Below, piece by piece: positions 30,274-39,526 of a stretch of 64,000 nt of DNA. The notes under the pieces are model-generated. The model saw nothing but the letters and a program-made list of their open reading frames with translations, was not told where the DNA came from and did no database searches. Within the stretch, counting starts at the first letter, position 1. Each line of letters begins with the position of its first letter. The DNA is from Niallia sp. Man26 (GTDB lineage: Bacteria; Bacillota; Bacilli; Bacillales; Cytobacillaceae): NCBI RefSeq assembly GCF_022049065.2, contig NZ_CP095743.1, positions 1,441,001 through 1,505,000 on the forward strand. Direction: 5' to 3'. A program made the translations under genes and the position numbers.

Positions 30274-30636
30274 ATGAGCCTTAGACCCAACCGTGTTGGC
30301 GAACAAATGAAAAAAGAGCTTGGCGAGATCATTACGAGAAAGATTAAAGATCCTCGTATTGGCTTCGTTACAGTTACAGATGTTCAAGTAACAGGTGACC
30401 TGCAGCAGGCAACTGTATACATTTCCGTATTGGGAGATCAAGAACAACGCGAAAATACCCTAAAAGGGCTGGCAAAAGCAAAAGGATTTATACGTTCTGA
30501 AATTGGACAAAGAATTCGCTTGCGCAAAACGCCAGAGATTACTTTTGAATTTGATGAGTCTATTGATTACGGAAACAGAATCGATACATTGCTTCATCAA
30601 ATAGCAAGAGAATCGGAATCAGAATCAGATAAATAA
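30274..30636 (+). CDS. rbfA: 30S ribosome-binding factor RbfA
   Basis: RbfA binds the 30S precursor near helix 1 and supports 16S 5'-end maturation. From ATG 30274 (GAGGTGAG six bases upstream) it has 120 residues with [20 protein letters not shown] and the KH-type fold ending [20 protein letters not shown]. An earlier in-frame start at 30244 lacks an SD and overlaps ylxP. Confidence 0.96.
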   Translation: MSLRPNRVGEQMKKELGEIITRKIKDPRIGFVTVTDVQVTGDLQQATVYISVLGDQEQRENTLKGLAKAKGFIRSEIGQRIRLRKTPEITFEFDESIDYGNRIDTLLHQIARESESESDK

Positions 30637-30641
30637 GAAAG

Positions 30642-30757
30642 CTGTTAAATAATTTTAGCAGCAAGTATGACTCCTATTTTCATCTGTCTTAAAAGCAAAG
30701 AGGGTATTCCTCTTTGTTTTTGAAACAATAGACAATAGGAGTCATTTTGTTTAACAG
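30642..30757 (+). repeat. Nested inverted repeat between rbfA and truB
   Basis: Concentric exact arms: CTGTTAAA (30642-30649)/TTTAACAG (30750-30757), ATGACTCCTATT (30667-30678)/AATAGGAGTCAT (30734-30745), TGTCT (30685-30689)/AGACA (30730-30734), and CAAAGAGG/CCTCTTTG in the centre with a T run. Nearly the whole spacer can fold into one long hairpin. Confidence 0.8.
30696..30721 (+). terminator. Intrinsic terminator after rbfA
   Basis: CAAAGAGG-GTATT-CCTCTTTG followed by five Ts; it forms the apex of the larger nested inverted repeat. Confidence 0.85.
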
Positions 30758-30772
30758 AAAGGGTTGGAAAAT

Positions 30773-31687
30773 ATGGAGGGCATTTTGCCATTATGGAAGC
30801 CGAAGGGCATGACATCACACGACTGTGTGTTTAAGCTTCGCAAAATATTGCGCATGAAAAAAATCGGTCATACAGGGACATTGGATCCTGATGTTACAGG
30901 TGTTCTACCGATTTGCTTAGGAAGGGCGACTAAGGTTGCTGAATACATAACAGATGCAGGTAAATCGTATGAAGGGGAAGTAACCATCGGATACTCCACA
31001 ACAACAGAAGACAGCTCAGGCGACAAGGTCGAGGAAAAAGTCGTGACAGGTTCCATTACAAGGGAACAAGTGGAGGAAGTACTCCGTTCACTGACAGGTG
31101 TAATTAAACAAACTCCACCGATGTTTTCAGCTGTGAAAGTCAATGGGAAAAGGCTCTACGAGTATGCGAGACAGGGAATAGAAGTAGAGCGGCCAACACG
31201 GGAAGTGACAATCTACAAGATAGAACTGCTTGATGAGTGCGAGTCACTGTCCGGTGAGCAAGTTTCCTTCCGCTTTAAAGTGGATTGCAGCAAAGGGACA
31301 TATATTCGAACATTAGCAGTTATGATTGGAGAGAAGCTCGGTTACCCTGCTCATATGTCGGATCTATCAAGAACCCGTTCGGCCACAATGACTTTGTCCG
31401 ATTGTCTTACCTTTGAGCAGATTGAAGAAGCGCAAAGTAAAGGGCTTTTAGAGCAAAGCTTGAGACCGATTGAGGATGCGCTCAGTTATTTGCCGAAATA
31501 TGAAATAAATGATACATTAGCTATGAGAGTCCGCAACGGTGCAGTGCTTGAAGCGCCGCCCGAGCTCCTCCAAACGGAAGGGCCAATTGCTGTGTTTACG
31601 GAAAGTGGTGAAGCTATAGCGATTTATGTGCATCATCCTTCCAAACAAGGAATGATAAAGCCTTCAAAAATTTTAAAGGTTTTGTAA
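30773..31687 (+). CDS. truB: tRNA pseudouridine-55 synthase
   Basis: TruB makes pseudouridine 55 in the T-loop of tRNAs. The catalytic segment GHTGTLDPDVTGVLPICLGRAT (Asp of TLDP) is near residue 40, and the RTLAVMIGEKLGYPAHMSDLSRTR region near 185; a C-terminal PUA-like extension follows. ATG 30773 gives 304 residues starting MEGILPLWKPKG, as in relatives; TTG 30764 would add three residues. AAAGGG lies nine bases upstream. Confidence 0.96.
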   Translation: MEGILPLWKPKGMTSHDCVFKLRKILRMKKIGHTGTLDPDVTGVLPICLGRATKVAEYITDAGKSYEGEVTIGYSTTTEDSSGDKVEEKVVTGSITREQVEEVLRSLTGVIKQTPPMFSAVKVNGKRLYEYARQGIEVERPTREVTIYKIELLDECESLSGEQVSFRFKVDCSKGTYIRTLAVMIGEKLGYPAHMSDLSRTRSATMTLSDCLTFEQIEEAQSKGLLEQSLRPIEDALSYLPKYEINDTLAMRVRNGAVLEAPPELLQTEGPIAVFTESGEAIAIYVHHPSKQGMIKPSKILKVL

Positions 31688-31764
31688 ATAGACTGTAGCG
31701 TTGTCGGTATAAGGACAGGCATAAGAAAAATAAATTTCAGGTGCTAGAAAAAGGTGAGTCAAGT

Positions 31765-32706
31765 TTGAGAGTAGTGAGAATAGATAATATAGAAAATATG
31801 CATTCTATGGAAATTCCTTCACTGGTTATGGCTTTGGGCTACTTTGACGGAGTCCATCTTGGCCATCAGAAGGTCATCGGGGAAGCTAAAAAAATTGCCG
31901 GCGAATTGGGATTGAAGACTGGAGTTATGACCTTTGATCCCCATCCGTCTCTAGTGTTGTCAAAAGAAAAGAAACAAATCGGTCTGATTACGTCACTGGA
32001 AACGAAAATTGCTGAGATGGAGAAGCTTGGTGTTGATTACTTATTTATCGTCCATTTCACAAAAGAGTTTGCCGGATTGCATCCGCAAAGCTTTGTTGAT
32101 CAATATTTGGTGGATCTTAATGTTAAGCATGTTGTTTGCGGGTTTGATTATACGTATGGAATGAAAGCAGCAGGCACTTCCGAAACATTGGCTCTTCATG
32201 GCCGTGAGCGGTTTGGGACAACAATAATCAGCAAGGAGACCTTTGAAGGGGAGAAGGTTAGCTCAACCTTAATCAGATCCTATATAAATGCTGGAGATAT
32301 GGAAAAGGTTCCAAAGCTCCTTGGCCGTTTCTACACAAACCACGGTAAAGTCATTCACGGCGACAAGCGGGGCAGAACTATTGGTTTCCCAACAGCGAAC
32401 GTCAAGACTGGGGACGAGGAAATCATTCCTCCACAAGGCGTATATGCTGTGAAAGTGAATGTTGGCGAGAAATGGTATAATGGCGTCTGTAATGTGGGAA
32501 CGAAGCCGACATTCCATCCTGGCAAGACTGTTCAATCCGTCGAAGCGCATATTTTCGAGTTTAATCAAGATATTTATGATCAGATTATTACCATTGAATG
32601 GCATATGCGGATAAGAAGCGAGAAGAAATTTAACGGCATTCAAGAGCTTGTTGAGCAAATTGAAAGAGATAAGCAGACAGCAATTGCTTACTTTGCTAAT
32701 CTATAA
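31765..32706 (+). CDS. ribF: Bifunctional riboflavin kinase / FAD synthetase
   Basis: RibF (called RibC in B. subtilis) makes FMN from riboflavin and then FAD. The N-terminal nucleotidyltransferase domain has GYFDGVHLGHQKV and MTFDPHPSLVLS; the C-terminal kinase domain has KRGRTIGFPTANV near residue 203. The start is taken as TTG 31765, seven bases after AAAGGTGAG; GTG 31741 overlaps nothing but lacks an SD and adds eight non-family residues. 313 residues, normal. Confidence 0.95.
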   Translation: MRVVRIDNIENMHSMEIPSLVMALGYFDGVHLGHQKVIGEAKKIAGELGLKTGVMTFDPHPSLVLSKEKKQIGLITSLETKIAEMEKLGVDYLFIVHFTKEFAGLHPQSFVDQYLVDLNVKHVVCGFDYTYGMKAAGTSETLALHGRERFGTTIISKETFEGEKVSSTLIRSYINAGDMEKVPKLLGRFYTNHGKVIHGDKRGRTIGFPTANVKTGDEEIIPPQGVYAVKVNVGEKWYNGVCNVGTKPTFHPGKTVQSVEAHIFEFNQDIYDQIITIEWHMRIRSEKKFNGIQELVEQIERDKQTAIAYFANL

Positions 32707-32720
32707 TGTTTAAAAATAAC

Positions 32721-32758
32721 TAGGATTGGCAATGATAGTGACAGGTATCCCAATCCTA
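32721..32758 (+). other. Hairpin after ribF without T run
   Basis: TAGGATTGG and CCAATCCTA are perfectly complementary around a 20-base loop; A residues follow on this strand. It may be a weak terminator or a 3'-end stabiliser. Confidence 0.45.
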
Positions 32759-32779
32759 AAAAATTAATAGATGATTTTC

Positions 32780-32808
32780 TTGCTTTTTTTATGAAAAAAG
32801 GTTATTCT
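32780..32808 (+). promoter_or_regulatory. Probable sigma-A promoter of rpsO
   Basis: TTGCTT and TATTCT spaced 17 bases; the predicted leader of about 95 bases contains GCAAAA/TTTTGC arms that could belong to an S15-binding structure. Confidence 0.55.
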
Positions 32809-32910
32809 TATAAACGTACTAAAAACAACCTTTGCTTGGCAAAATCGAATCACCAACGTTTTGCTCAGTAAATGGGGATTAGTGTAATAGGATATAGGAG
32901 GTGAAACAGG

Positions 32911-33180
32911 ATGGCAATCACTCAAGAACGTAAAAACGAACTTATCAATGAGTACAAAACGCATGAGAACGATACTGGATCTCCAGAAGTTCAAATCGCT
33001 GTCCTTACTGAGTCTATTAACAACCTGAATGATCATTTACGTACACACAAAAAAGATCATCACTCACGTCGTGGTCTTTTGAAAATGGTAGGTAGACGTC
33101 GTAATCTACTAACTTACCTACGTAATAAAGACGTTCAACGTTACCGTGTTTTAATCAACAAACTTGGTCTACGTAGATAG
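32911..33180 (+). CDS. rpsO: Small ribosomal subunit protein uS15
   Basis: S15 is an early 30S assembly protein binding the 16S central domain three-way junction. The 89-residue sequence includes [21 protein letters not shown] and [21 protein letters not shown], both diagnostic. GGAGGTG precedes the ATG. It is its own unit: a promoter upstream and a terminator at 33185. Confidence 0.98.
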   Translation: MAITQERKNELINEYKTHENDTGSPEVQIAVLTESINNLNDHLRTHKKDHHSRRGLLKMVGRRRNLLTYLRNKDVQRYRVLINKLGLRR

Positions 33181-33184
33181 TATT

Positions 33185-33214
33185 AAAAAGCGGGATACTT
33201 GTTCCCGCTTTTTT
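33185..33214 (+). terminator. Intrinsic terminator after rpsO
   Basis: AAAAAGCGGGA pairs with TCCCGCTTTTTT around a seven-base loop. Confidence 0.92.
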
Positions 33215-33300
33215 ATTGTGCAAGAAGACAACTATAACTATTGACATATATACTTGATAACTAATGAATAGATTACATAATTGTTGGTGGACACTGACTT

Positions 33301-33329
33301 TTGACATAAACGAATTTAACTGAAATAAT
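33301..33329 (+). promoter_or_regulatory. Probable promoter of pnp
   Basis: A consensus TTGACA, 17 bases, AATAAT. Another exact TTGACA lies 60 bases upstream (33241) but has a poorer -10. Confidence 0.5.
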
Positions 33330-33394
33330 ATGTAATAAGTATTTTGGTAATGATAAAAAATATCCATGTAGGTTTAGGTAGCACTAAAATAACC

Positions 33395-33433
33395 AAAACC
33401 TCTAACAAGTGAAATGAGTAGAGAGGGGTTTTT
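33395..33433 (+). promoter_or_regulatory. Hairpin sequestering the pnp ribosome binding site
   Basis: AAAACC-TCT (33395-33403) can pair with AGA-(GG)-GGTTTT (33422-33432), burying the GAGAGGGG Shine-Dalgarno; the T run also makes it terminator-like. Confidence 0.5.
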
Positions 33434-33436
33434 AGA

Positions 33437-35557
33437 ATGGGACAAGATAAACATGTCTATTCAATGGACTGGGCAGGCAGGAAGCTCTCAGTCGAAATCG
33501 GCCAATTGGCAAAACAAGCAAACGGCGCAGCATTGGTGCGTTACGGGGATACAGCAGTTCTAAGTACAGCAACTGCATCAAAAGAACCAAAGAATTTAGA
33601 CTTCTTTCCTTTAACAGTTAACTATGAAGAGCGTCTGTATGCTGTTGGTAAAATCCCAGGCGGTTTTATTAAAAGAGAAGGCAGACCAAGTGAAAGAGCA
33701 ATCTTGGCGAGCCGTTTAATCGATAGACCAATCCGTCCGCTATTTGCTGATGGTTTCCGTAACGAAGTACAGGTTGTCAGCCTTGTAATGAGTGTGGATC
33801 AAGATTGCACGTCGGAGATGGCGGCAATGTTCGGATCTTCCTTGGCATTATCTGTATCTGATATACCGTTCGGAGGACCGATTGCAGGCGTATATGTCGG
33901 CAGAATTGACGGCGAATTCATCATCAATCCAACAGTGGAACAAGCAGAAAAAAGCGATATTACGCTTGCTGTTGCAGGAACTAAGGATGCCATTAACATG
34001 GTTGAAGCAGGCGCTTTAGAAGTACCTGAAGAAGTGATGCTTGAAGCAATCATGTTTGGACATAACGAAATTAAAAAGCTAATTGAATTCCAAGAAAAGA
34101 TCGTATCCGAAATCGGTAAAGAAAAAGTAGATGTAGTTCTTTATGAGTTGGACAAGGATATTGAAGCAGAAGTTCGCGGACTATGCGAAAAAGAAATGCT
34201 TGATGCGATCAGAGTTCAAGAAAAGCATGCTCGTGAAGCAGCTATTAGAGAAGTGAAAAATTCTGTTGTTGCGAAATATGAAACAGAAGAAGCAGATGAA
34301 GACAAGCTGAAACAAGTAAAGCAAATTCTTGATAAACTTGTTAAAAATGAAGTTCGTCGTCTCATCACAGAAGATAAAGTAAGACCTGATGGACGTGGAC
34401 TTGAAGAGATTCGCCCACTGTCATCAGAAGTTGACCTTCTTCCACGTACACATGGATCAGGCTTGTTTACTCGCGGACAAACTCAAGCGCTCAGCATTTG
34501 TACTTTAGGAGCATTAGGTGATGTGCAAATCTTGGACGGCCTTGGTGTCGAAGAAGAAAAACGCTTTATGCATCATTATAACTTCCCTAACTTCAGCGTT
34601 GGTGAAACAGGGCCAATGCGCGGACCTGGACGTCGTGAAATCGGACATGGAGCACTTGGTGAAAGAGCATTGGAACCAATTATTCCATCTGAGAAGGATT
34701 TCCCTTATACAATCCGTCTAGTATCAGAAGTGTTGGAATCTAATGGTTCTACATCCCAAGCAAGTATCTGTGCAAGCACGCTTGCAATGATGGATGCTGG
34801 TGTTCCGATTAAAGCTCCGGTTGCAGGTATTGCAATGGGTCTTATTGCATCAGGCGAACATTACAGTATCTTAACAGATATTCAAGGCATGGAAGACCAT
34901 CTTGGAGATATGGACTTTAAAGTAGCAGGTACAGCAAAAGGTGTTACAGCATTGCAGATGGATATTAAGATTGAAGGACTTTCAAGACAAATTCTTGAAG
35001 AGGCTTTGCAACAGGCAAAAATCGGCCGTATGCAAATCCTTGAATCAATGCTTGCAACAATCCAAACACCAAGAGAAGAACTGTCCACATATGCACCAAA
35101 AATATTAATGATGACAATTAATCCAGATAAAATCCGTGATGTTATTGGGCCAAGCGGTAAACAAATCAATAAAATCATTGAAGAAACTGGCGTAAAAATT
35201 GACATTGAACAAGATGGAACAGTGTTTATCTCTTCAGTGGATGATGAAATGAACAAAAAGGCGAAAGCGATTATCGAAGATATTGTCCGTGAAGTTGTTG
35301 TCGGTCAAATGTATCTTGGTAAAGTAAAACGAATTGAAAAATTCGGAGCATTTGTAGAAATCTTCAACGGTAAAGATGGACTAGTTCATATTTCTGAACT
35401 TGCAGAAGAAAGAATCGGTAAGGTCGAAGATGTTGTTGCGATCGGTGACGAAATTCTTGTTAAAGTAACAGAAATTGATAAACAGGGCAGAGTAAATCTT
35501 TCCCGCAAAGCTGTACTGAAGGAACAAAAAGAACAAGCAGAAGATGCAACAAAATAA
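33437..35557 (+). CDS. pnp: Polynucleotide phosphorylase
   Basis: PNPase is the major 3'-5' phosphorolytic exoribonuclease. The 706-residue protein has two RNase PH domains (first about 1-220, second about 310-545 with [14 protein letters not shown] and [17 protein letters not shown]), a helical domain between, then KH ([17 protein letters not shown]) and S1 ([15 protein letters not shown]) domains. It lies downstream of rpsO as in most bacteria but with its own promoter region. Confidence 0.98.
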   Translation: MGQDKHVYSMDWAGRKLSVEIGQLAKQANGAALVRYGDTAVLSTATASKEPKNLDFFPLTVNYEERLYAVGKIPGGFIKREGRPSERAILASRLIDRPIRPLFADGFRNEVQVVSLVMSVDQDCTSEMAAMFGSSLALSVSDIPFGGPIAGVYVGRIDGEFIINPTVEQAEKSDITLAVAGTKDAINMVEAGALEVPEEVMLEAIMFGHNEIKKLIEFQEKIVSEIGKEKVDVVLYELDKDIEAEVRGLCEKEMLDAIRVQEKHAREAAIREVKNSVVAKYETEEADEDKLKQVKQILDKLVKNEVRRLITEDKVRPDGRGLEEIRPLSSEVDLLPRTHGSGLFTRGQTQALSICTLGALGDVQILDGLGVEEEKRFMHHYNFPNFSVGETGPMRGPGRREIGHGALGERALEPIIPSEKDFPYTIRLVSEVLESNGSTSQASICASTLAMMDAGVPIKAPVAGIAMGLIASGEHYSILTDIQGMEDHLGDMDFKVAGTAKGVTALQMDIKIEGLSRQILEEALQQAKIGRMQILESMLATIQTPREELSTYAPKILMMTINPDKIRDVIGPSGKQINKIIEETGVKIDIEQDGTVFISSVDDEMNKKAKAIIEDIVREVVVGQMYLGKVKRIEKFGAFVEIFNGKDGLVHISELAEERIGKVEDVVAIGDEILVKVTEIDKQGRVNLSRKAVLKEQKEQAEDATK

Positions 35558-35615
35558 TTTTTTAAAATGAGGTTTGACTCTAATGATTTCTGTATTTAAC
35601 GCAGCTATTGCTGTT

Positions 35616-35648
35616 AGGCAGTGAATTTTTAAGGGTCTGCCTTTTTTT
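35616..35648 (+). terminator. Intrinsic terminator after pnp
   Basis: AGGCAG pairs with CTGCCT around a 15-base loop followed by seven Ts. Confidence 0.75.
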
Positions 35649-35712
35649 ATATAGATGGTAAAAAGACTGCCAAGCTTTAGATATTTACGCTTTTCATTAC
35701 GTTCTACCTTGT

Positions 35713-35742
35713 CCTCCTTCTACATAAAGATTTAGTAGGAGG
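35713..35742 (+). promoter_or_regulatory. Anti-SD hairpin before ylxY
   Basis: CCTCC-(TTC)-TAC pairs with GTA-GGAGG, the latter being the ylxY Shine-Dalgarno (35738-35742). Translation control is possible. Confidence 0.5.
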
Positions 35743-35751
35743 GGATTTAGA

Positions 35752-36711
35752 ATGAAAAGAATAATTCCGATGGCTGGTCTATTGTTAGCAGCATGGTTTG
35801 TTGCCAACAATCCATTGTCCAATACATATGTAGCAACTTTAGTTGATAACAGAGAGAGTGTGACTGTGTCCAAAAGCACTAGTCCACTGTATGAAACAAT
35901 TGAAAGTAATGCAGACAAGTACAGAGTCGAAGCAGTTGATGCGAAGATTGATCCTGTGTGGAAGGCGATTCCAGGTATTAATGGGTTAGAGGTCGACGTA
36001 CAGGCATCCTACAAGAAAATGAAAAAAGCCGGCGTTTTTGATAAACAAAAACTCGTATATAAACAACTAAAGCCGAAGGTGCATCTCGAAGATCTTCCGG
36101 CAGCAGCCATTTATAAAGGCAATCCTGAGAAAAAAATGATCAGCTTTATCATTAATGTTGCTTGGGGCAATGAATATCTGCCTGATATTTTAGCAACTTT
36201 AAAAAAGCATCATGTTAAGGCAAGTTTTTTTCTTGAGGGCAGATGGGTTCAAAAAAATCCAGAATTGGCAAAAATGATCGCAGAGGCTGGCCACGAGGTA
36301 GGCAATCATTCTTACACACATCCTGATATGAGCAAAATTAGTGAAGCGAAAATCAGAGAAGAAATAACAAAAACAAATGATGTAATTGAAGCAACAACAG
36401 GAAAAACAGTAACATGGCTTGCGCCTCCGAGCGGTTATTATAATGAATCAGTTGTGAAAATTGCTAAAGAGCAAAACTTAGGCACCTTAATGTGGTCAGT
36501 TGACACAATTGATTGGCAAAAGCCGAGTCCGGAAGTGTTGCTGCAGCGTGTAATGGGTAAAGTCCATAATGGAGCAATGATTTTAATGCATCCAACCGAA
36601 TCTACGGCAAACAGTTTAGATGAACTCATCAGCCAAATCCAAGCTAAAAATTTGGAAATTAATACTGTCACAGAAATGCTCAGCGAGGACCGTTCTATGC
36701 CTGATAAGTAA
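35752..36711 (+). CDS. ylxY: Polysaccharide-deacetylase-like protein YlxY, catalytically degenerate
   Basis: A NodB/carbohydrate-esterase-4 family protein with an N-terminal signal-anchor (about residues 3-20). In the NodB domain the usual TFDDGP motif is replaced by IINVAWGNE (about residues 133-141), so the catalytic base and metal-binding Asp are missing, while the second motif GNHSYTHPD (two metal-type His) and the LAPPSGYYN segment remain. From memory the B. subtilis YlxY shows the same change, so this is a family trait. 319 residues. Possibly a non-enzymatic envelope or sporulation protein. Confidence 0.87.
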   Translation: MKRIIPMAGLLLAAWFVANNPLSNTYVATLVDNRESVTVSKSTSPLYETIESNADKYRVEAVDAKIDPVWKAIPGINGLEVDVQASYKKMKKAGVFDKQKLVYKQLKPKVHLEDLPAAAIYKGNPEKKMISFIINVAWGNEYLPDILATLKKHHVKASFFLEGRWVQKNPELAKMIAEAGHEVGNHSYTHPDMSKISEAKIREEITKTNDVIEATTGKTVTWLAPPSGYYNESVVKIAKEQNLGTLMWSVDTIDWQKPSPEVLLQRVMGKVHNGAMILMHPTESTANSLDELISQIQAKNLEINTVTEMLSEDRSMPDK

Positions 36712-36757
36712 TTGTTTGCAAGTTTTAGAACAATTATTTTCATAATGAAACAACTTT

Positions 36758-36787
36758 TTGGCAAAAATACGAAGAATAAGATATACT
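36758..36787 (+). promoter_or_regulatory. Sigma-A promoter of mlpA
   Basis: TTGGCA and TATACT with an 18-base spacer, about 50 bases before the mlpA start. Confidence 0.7.
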
Positions 36788-36835
36788 AGCAGTCGCGAGC
36801 AGTTACATTGGCAAACGAGAACAGGAGGAACTTAC

Positions 36836-38074
36836 TTGATAAAAAGATACACTTGCCAAAACGGAGTTAGAATAGTGCTGGAAAATATCCCTACCGTGCG
36901 TTCTGTAGCTATCGGTGTTTGGATTGGCACTGGGTCTAGAAAAGAAGACGAAAAAAATAATGGCGTGTCTCATTTTTTAGAGCACATGTTTTTTAAAGGA
37001 ACAAAAACAAGAAATGCTAGAGAGATAGCTGAGTCATTTGATAGCATCGGCGGTCAGGTTAATGCATTCACTTCAAAAGAGTACACTTGCTATTATGCAA
37101 AAGTACTTGATACACATGCAGATTTTGCACTTGAGGTGCTTGCTGATATGTTCTTCCATTCCACTTTTGAAGAGGGAGAGCTGAAGAAAGAGAAAAATGT
37201 CGTCTACGAAGAAATAAAAATGTACGAAGACACACCTGACGATATTGTTCATGACTTATTGAGCCAGGCAGTGTATGAGAAGCATCCGCTTGGTTATCCG
37301 ATTTTAGGGACAGAGGAAACATTAAGCACTTTCAATGGCGATACATTGAGAGAGTATATGTTTGAACATTACACACCTGAAAATACGGTTATCTCCATTG
37401 CAGGAAATATCACAGATGACTTTATCGCTGAAGTGGAAAAATACTTTGGAGCGTTTGAAGCAGGTAAAAGTGAAAGAGAAATTAGTAAGCCATCGTTCCA
37501 TACGAACAGAATTTCTCGTAAAAAGGAAACAGAGCAGGCACATCTTTGCCTAGGATATGAAGGATTGCAAGTTGGCCATGAGGATATGTACAGCTTGATT
37601 TCTTTAAATAATATTCTTGGCGGCAGCATGAGCAGCAGATTGTTCCAGGATGTAAGGGAGCAAAAAGGCTTAGCATATTCAGTCTTTTCTTATCATTCCT
37701 CCTTCCAAGACAGCGGAATTGTGACAATCTACGGCGGAACTGGTGCAAAACAGCTGGATGAGCTGTATGAAACGATTCAGACGACTCTTGCTAACCTAAA
37801 ACGAGATGGCATTACTGAAAAAGAGCTTTCAAACAGCAAGGAGCAGTTAAAAGGCAGCTTGATGCTGAGCTTAGAAAGCACAAACAGCCGAATGAGCCGC
37901 AACGGTAAAAATGAATTATTGCTTGGAAAACACCATACTTTAGATGAGATTATTGCGAAAATAGACAAGGTATCCAATGCAGATGTGAACAAGATGGCAC
38001 ATCAGATTTTCACTGATTCCTTTTCTGTATCGCTTATCAGTCCTGACGGCAATATGCCGAAAAGCCTTCTATAA
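36836..38074 (+). CDS. mlpA: M16-family zinc metallopeptidase MlpA
   Basis: A processing-protease-like M16 peptidase with the inverted zinc motif HFLEH at residues 46-50 and the downstream Glu ligand in the KKEKNVVYEEIKMYED region. The start is TTG 36836, seven bases after AGGAGG; an in-frame TTG at 36758 is actually part of the promoter. 412 residues. In B. subtilis MlpA has been linked to regulation of the extracellular protease aprE. It ends in the hairpin CCTTCTAT-AAT-ATAGAAGG (38065-38083). Confidence 0.95.
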   Translation: MIKRYTCQNGVRIVLENIPTVRSVAIGVWIGTGSRKEDEKNNGVSHFLEHMFFKGTKTRNAREIAESFDSIGGQVNAFTSKEYTCYYAKVLDTHADFALEVLADMFFHSTFEEGELKKEKNVVYEEIKMYEDTPDDIVHDLLSQAVYEKHPLGYPILGTEETLSTFNGDTLREYMFEHYTPENTVISIAGNITDDFIAEVEKYFGAFEAGKSEREISKPSFHTNRISRKKETEQAHLCLGYEGLQVGHEDMYSLISLNNILGGSMSSRLFQDVREQKGLAYSVFSYHSSFQDSGIVTIYGGTGAKQLDELYETIQTTLANLKRDGITEKELSNSKEQLKGSLMLSLESTNSRMSRNGKNELLLGKHHTLDEIIAKIDKVSNADVNKMAHQIFTDSFSVSLISPDGNMPKSLL

Positions 38075-38172
38075 TATAGAAGGGGTTACATAAAAAATAC
38101 TTTTAGCTAGTCTAATTCTCTACCTCTGTTGATATGATAATAGAAAAGCATTAATCATTAGGAGGCAGAGAA

Positions 38173-38430
38173 ATGAGACTAAGCGAATTAAGCGGAAAAG
38201 AGCTTGTAGATGTGAAAAATGCCGTCCGGCTTGGCATGCTCGGTCAAACAGATTTAGAAATAAATGAAAAGGACGGGCAAATCAAAACTTTGTTGATTCC
38301 CTCCCTTAAATGGTTTGGCTTCCGGAAGACAGGGGATGAACTGAGAGTGCCTTGGTCCCATATAAAAAAAATCGGCACTGATATGATTATTATCGATATT
38401 CCGAATAAGGATGACACGACTAATTTGTAA
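38173..38430 (+). CDS. ymxH: YlmC/YmxH family PRC-barrel sporulation protein
   Basis: An 85-residue PRC-barrel protein (MRLSELSGKELVDVKNAVRLG, then a beta-rich body ending in I-rich strands). The family is associated with sporulation in Bacilli, but its exact role is not established. AGGAGG lies nine bases before the ATG. It is followed by a strong terminator, so it is transcriptionally separate from dpaAB. Confidence 0.88.
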   Translation: MRLSELSGKELVDVKNAVRLGMLGQTDLEINEKDGQIKTLLIPSLKWFGFRKTGDELRVPWSHIKKIGTDMIIIDIPNKDDTTNL

Positions 38431-38489
38431 AAGTCCGGCCCATTATCCCAAGTTAACATAACAGGGATAAATGGCGCCGGGCTTTTTTT
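38431..38489 (+). terminator. Strong intrinsic terminator after ymxH
   Basis: AAGTCCGGC-CCATTATCCC pairs with GGGATAAATGG-c-GCCGGGCTT with small mismatches, then seven Ts. It begins at the base after the stop codon. Confidence 0.92.
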
Positions 38490-38543
38490 GTTTTTGGAAA
38501 ATACTGCATGCGATGATTTTAGAGGAAAATCTATAAAGCAACT

Positions 38544-38572
38544 CACCTAAAACAAGATCGTGACATAAGATG
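38544..38572 (+). promoter_or_regulatory. Possible sigma-K promoter of dpaAB
   Basis: CACC, 16 bases, CATAAGATG resembles the mother-cell sigma-K pattern (AC ... CATANNNTA) with one mismatch. It fits the known late mother-cell expression of spoVF. Confidence 0.4.
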
Positions 38573-38626
38573 TTGGAGTAGTAATTGATTAGTGTTAGGA
38601 TCTTTAAAAAAGAAGGTGAAATATAC

Positions 38627-39526
38627 ATGCTGACAGGGATGAAAATCGCCATTATCGGCGGCGATGCAAGGCAGCTCGAAATTGTCCGCAAGCTGACAGA
38701 GCAGCATGCACAGCTTTCTTTAGTTGGCTTTGAACAGCTGGATCATGCTTTTGCTGGAGCCACAAAAGAAAAGATCGATAATGTGGATTTTTCAATGATT
38801 GATGCGATCATTCTGCCTGTTAAAGGAACCGATCTAAACGGACAGGTGGATACAATCTTTTCAAATGAAAAGGTTTTTTTAACAGAAGAATTGCTAGAGA
38901 AAACACCGTCCCATTGTACTATTTATTCGGGAATCACCAATGACTATTTAAATGGCATTATCTCAAGTACAAATCGTTCGCTCGTACAGCTGTTTAACAG
39001 AGATGATGTGGCAATACTGAACAGCATTCCAACGGTAGAAGGCACGATTATGATGGCTATTCAGCATACGGATACAACCATTCATGGTTCGAATATCCTA
39101 ATACTTGGTTTAGGCCGTGTTGGAATGAGTGTAGCAAGGACGTTTCATGCATTAGGAGGCAAGGTGAAGGTTGCAGCAAGTGAGAGCGAGCACCTGGCCA
39201 GAATCTTAGAAATGGGCTTGACGCCCGTCCCGTTATCAGAATTAGAAAAAGCGGTTTGTGATATAGATATGTGCATTAACACCATTCCCCACCTTGTTGT
39301 TACATCCTCTGTCATTGAAAAAATGCCACTGCATACATTAATCATTGATCTTGCCTCAAAACCAGGTGGTACAGATTTCCAATATGCAGAAAAAAGAGGG
39401 GTTAAGGCGCTGCTTGCACCTAGCTTGCCTGGAATTGTTGCGCCTAAGACTGCTGGGAATATACTAGCAGAGGTTCTATCACAGCTGCTGCAAGAAGAAT
39501 GGCAAAGTCGAAAGGAGCAATCATAA
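38627..39526 (+). CDS. dpaA: Dipicolinate synthase subunit A
   Basis: DpaA (SpoVFA) is the NAD(P)-binding subunit that, with DpaB, makes dipicolinic acid from dihydroxy-tetrahydrodipicolinate in the mother cell; DPA then loads the spore core. Two Rossmann-like motifs appear: KIAIIGGDARQ at the N-terminus and ILGLGRVGMSVARTF near residue 156. ATG 38627 with AGAAGGTG eight bases upstream gives 299 residues; an upstream in-frame extension lacks an SD. It abuts dpaB directly. Confidence 0.96.
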   Translation: MLTGMKIAIIGGDARQLEIVRKLTEQHAQLSLVGFEQLDHAFAGATKEKIDNVDFSMIDAIILPVKGTDLNGQVDTIFSNEKVFLTEELLEKTPSHCTIYSGITNDYLNGIISSTNRSLVQLFNRDDVAILNSIPTVEGTIMMAIQHTDTTIHGSNILILGLGRVGMSVARTFHALGGKVKVAASESEHLARILEMGLTPVPLSELEKAVCDIDMCINTIPHLVVTSSVIEKMPLHTLIIDLASKPGGTDFQYAEKRGVKALLAPSLPGIVAPKTAGNILAEVLSQLLQEEWQSRKEQS

